DNA of 33,134 nucleotides from Limosilactobacillus urinaemulieris (GTDB taxonomy: Bacteria; Bacillota; Bacilli; Lactobacillales; Lactobacillaceae): contig NZ_JABUXR010000017.1 of NCBI RefSeq assembly GCF_014838745.1, positions 1-33,134 on the forward strand, written 5' to 3'. Position 1 is the stretch's first letter. The number at the start of each line of letters is the position of its first letter. Both the position numbers and the translations under genes were made by a program. Positions 31,831 through 33,134 of this stretch are shown here, one piece after another. The notes beneath the pieces were generated by a model. It was not told where the DNA came from. It saw only the letters and a list, made by a program, of their open reading frames with translations, and searched no databases.

Positions 31831-32748
31831 TTATGGTAGATTGATTATGCGGAGCGTAGTCGTCCATTGATCATAGAAATTCCCTTTTTGCCATTCATTA
31901 ATTCGCTTATTGCTAACCCCGACTGACTGATTTAGGTATGTTACGTCATGGCAGGTAAGTGGGGGATGAATGCCGTGAAGGTGACCATAAAAAACGTAGC
32001 GAACAACATTTGAATCTTCTAGGAGGTTGCCGAGACGATCACTCCCCATCATGGCGTTTACCATTTGATAAAAATGTTCTCTTCGGGGAGTATTAACTTC
32101 TTTAGGTTTTGCTGCAAGTAGTTCGTGACGGGGAGCAAAGTGAGTAAGAAAAATGACGGATTTATTATTCTCTTTTGCTAAGTTTAATTGATGCTTGACT
32201 TGTGTAATAACTGTGGCCATTCTTTCTTGATCTGAAATTGGCTGATCAATAGAACTATCAAGCCAGTAAACGTTTTTCCACGCCTGCACTTTTTTTAGTT
32301 GATTGCGATAAGCCGAAAGGGAATAATCGTACCAGCCGTTATTTCCGATTATTCGCCAGTTACTATTTGGAAGATCAATGAATTGATTATGAATGTAGGA
32401 TGGAAAATGAGAATGTTCTGCTTCACTAAAACTAAGATTATTTAACATATCATGGTTGCCAATAATATAGGCAATTTTAGTGTTTGCCGTTAATTGCTGT
32501 AAGTGCTCGAAATAGGATCTTGTTTTGAAAAAATCATTGAAAAGATCTCCAGCATATAAGTAATAGTCAAGATGGTTTGCGTTAAGCCAGCGTGCTTGAA
32601 ATTTTAACGCATCATTGATATTTACCTTATTGACATCTAAGTGGTTATCACTGCTAATTGCAATTTTAATTTCTATCGTCTTCTTTCGTAATATTAGAGA
32701 GTGATTTTGACTGTTATCATTACAAAATGAAGTTAGAACGTCAATCAT
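31831..32748 (-). CDS. Calcineurin-like metallophosphoesterase
   Basis: Up to 305 aa. The metal motifs are in order: SSDNHLD, YLYAGDLFNDF (GD), IGNHDM (GNHD), LTHFAPRH and YGHLHGIH (GHxH). This is a complete set for a two-metal phosphoesterase. It hydrolyses phosphoesters; the substrate is unknown. The start is uncertain. The ATG at 32748 has no ribosome site and adds 26 unusual residues, whereas family members start at the KIAISSDNH strand, which here would need an ATT codon at 32670 behind a weak AAAGAAG. Convergent with the small acidic gene. Confidence 0.85.
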   Translation of the reverse strand: MIDVLTSFCNDNSQNHSLILRKKTIEIKIAISSDNHLDVNKVNINDALKFQARWLNANHLDYYLYAGDLFNDFFKTRSYFEHLQQLTANTKIAYIIGNHDMLNNLSFSEAEHSHFPSYIHNQFIDLPNSNWRIIGNNGWYDYSLSAYRNQLKKVQAWKNVYWLDSSIDQPISDQERMATVITQVKHQLNLAKENNKSVIFLTHFAPRHELLAAKPKEVNTPRREHFYQMVNAMMGSDRLGNLLEDSNVVRYVFYGHLHGIHPPLTCHDVTYLNQSVGVSNKRINEWQKGNFYDQWTTTLRIINLP

Positions 32749-32887
32749 TTATGATTATTTTTAAATTTACTCTTGCAAAATAGGCAGGGAACCTATATAG
32801 TATTTAACTGTTGTCTTTTGAAATTAGCAAATTAAATTGGCTATACCAATTTAATTGCATTAATAATATTGCTCTTACGTTTCAAAA

Positions 32888-32945
32888 ATATAATATGAAA
32901 AATATATCATATTATATTGACAAGATTGTTGAAAGTAAGTATAAT
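32888..32945 (+). promoter_or_regulatory. Promoter P1 with upstream inverted repeat
   Basis: TTGACA (32917-32922), 17-bp spacer, TATAAT (32940-32945): a perfect consensus promoter. An 11-bp perfect inverted repeat, ATATAATATGA (32888-32898) with TCATATTATAT (32907-32917), abuts the -35 and could be an operator. Confidence 0.7.
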
Positions 32946-32982
32946 GATATTGCTGGTTAAGATAAATTAATCAAATTTATTG

Positions 32983-33011
32983 TTGACTAGTTTGACGAAA
33001 GATGATATACT
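32983..33011 (+). promoter_or_regulatory. Promoter P2
   Basis: TTGACT (32983-32988), 17-bp spacer, TATACT (33006-33011). Downstream of it, GAGGATGACCGATGAGC offers only a two-codon frame, so this may be an RNA leader. Confidence 0.65.
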
Positions 33012-33071
33012 ACAAAAGTTGTCTGTTGAGGATGACCGATGAGCTAATTTGAAAAATATTGAAATTAATCA

Positions 33072-33100
33072 TTGACATCTAAAATGACATCTGATATAAT
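33072..33100 (+). promoter_or_regulatory. Promoter P3
   Basis: TTGACA (33072-33077), 17-bp spacer, TATAAT (33095-33100): a third consensus promoter in tandem. Its gene lies beyond the window. Confidence 0.7.
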
Positions 33101-33108
33101 CATTAATG

Positions 33109-33134
33109 TTAACTGTCACTTAGGTGACGGTTAA
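33109..33134 (+). promoter_or_regulatory. Inverted repeat at the P3 start point, on the window edge
   Basis: TTAACTGTCAC (33109-33119) and GTGACGGTTAA (33124-33134) pair over 11 bases with one G-U pair and a 4-base loop. It would sit at the very 5' end of the P3 transcript, as an operator, an early attenuator or an RNA-stability stem. The sequence ends here. Confidence 0.5.

Overview
The window comes from a low-GC lactic acid bacterium, most probably a Limosilactobacillus of the reuteri group. This rests on gene content and style (strong GGAGG ribosome sites, men genes, a laccase-like multicopper oxidase, tandem OsmC proteins), not on a marker gene, so the species is left open. It splits into a mobile/accessory half (1 to about 15.3 kb) and an ordinary chromosomal half (about 15.4 kb to the end).

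Mobile half. The left edge carries a truncated DEDD-exonuclease-like gene and a small serine recombinase, both on the minus strand. From 1.13 to 3.1 kb there is about 2 kb without a normal gene but with much structure: two copies, 870 bp apart, of a replication-origin-like block (inverted GTGTCA or GTGCCA iterons around a 94-bp AT-rich spacer), a candidate small RNA between them, a large hairpin, four AT-rich repeats with a 75-bp period, and an 18-bp perfect palindrome. Next come an unknown gene, a 967-aa SF3 helicase (D5/P4-type replication protein), a small coiled-coil protein, an excisionase-like HTH protein and a tyrosine integrase. Together these resemble a replicating integrative element of the satellite/PICI or integrative-plasmid type. 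No terminase, capsid or relaxase gene is visible. After a strong terminator there is a very AT-rich cargo operon: unknown gene, XRE-ImmA regulator/protease, Eco57I/BsuBI-type adenine methylase, BsuBI/PstI-type restriction enzyme and a CoiA-like zinc-site protein. A membrane-anchored coiled-coil gene follows, lying between two homologous ~142-bp end modules (paired TTAACAC motifs plus a terminator). This suggests accretion of two elements at one site.

Chromosomal half. A tiny membrane peptide and an esterase lead into a menaquinone/DHNA group (hotdog thioesterase, menB, menE), followed by rarA, an FRG-domain protein, an APC amino-acid permease, a Rossmann NAD(P)-binding protein, a cytochrome-b5-like protein, an SDR, an HxlR regulator divergent from two OsmC genes, several unknown proteins, a serine-rich lipoprotein, a multicopper oxidase, a small acidic protein and a metallophosphoesterase. 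The last 250 bp hold three tandem near-consensus promoters reading off the right edge. Several proteins in this half lack residues their families normally need: the cytochrome b5 second heme histidine, the SDR catalytic asparagine segment and both cysteines of the first OsmC.

The points most worth following up are the two origin blocks whose iterons have switched sequence in concert, the 75-bp repeat array in front of the replication gene, the five-gene restriction cassette, and the duplicated end modules.
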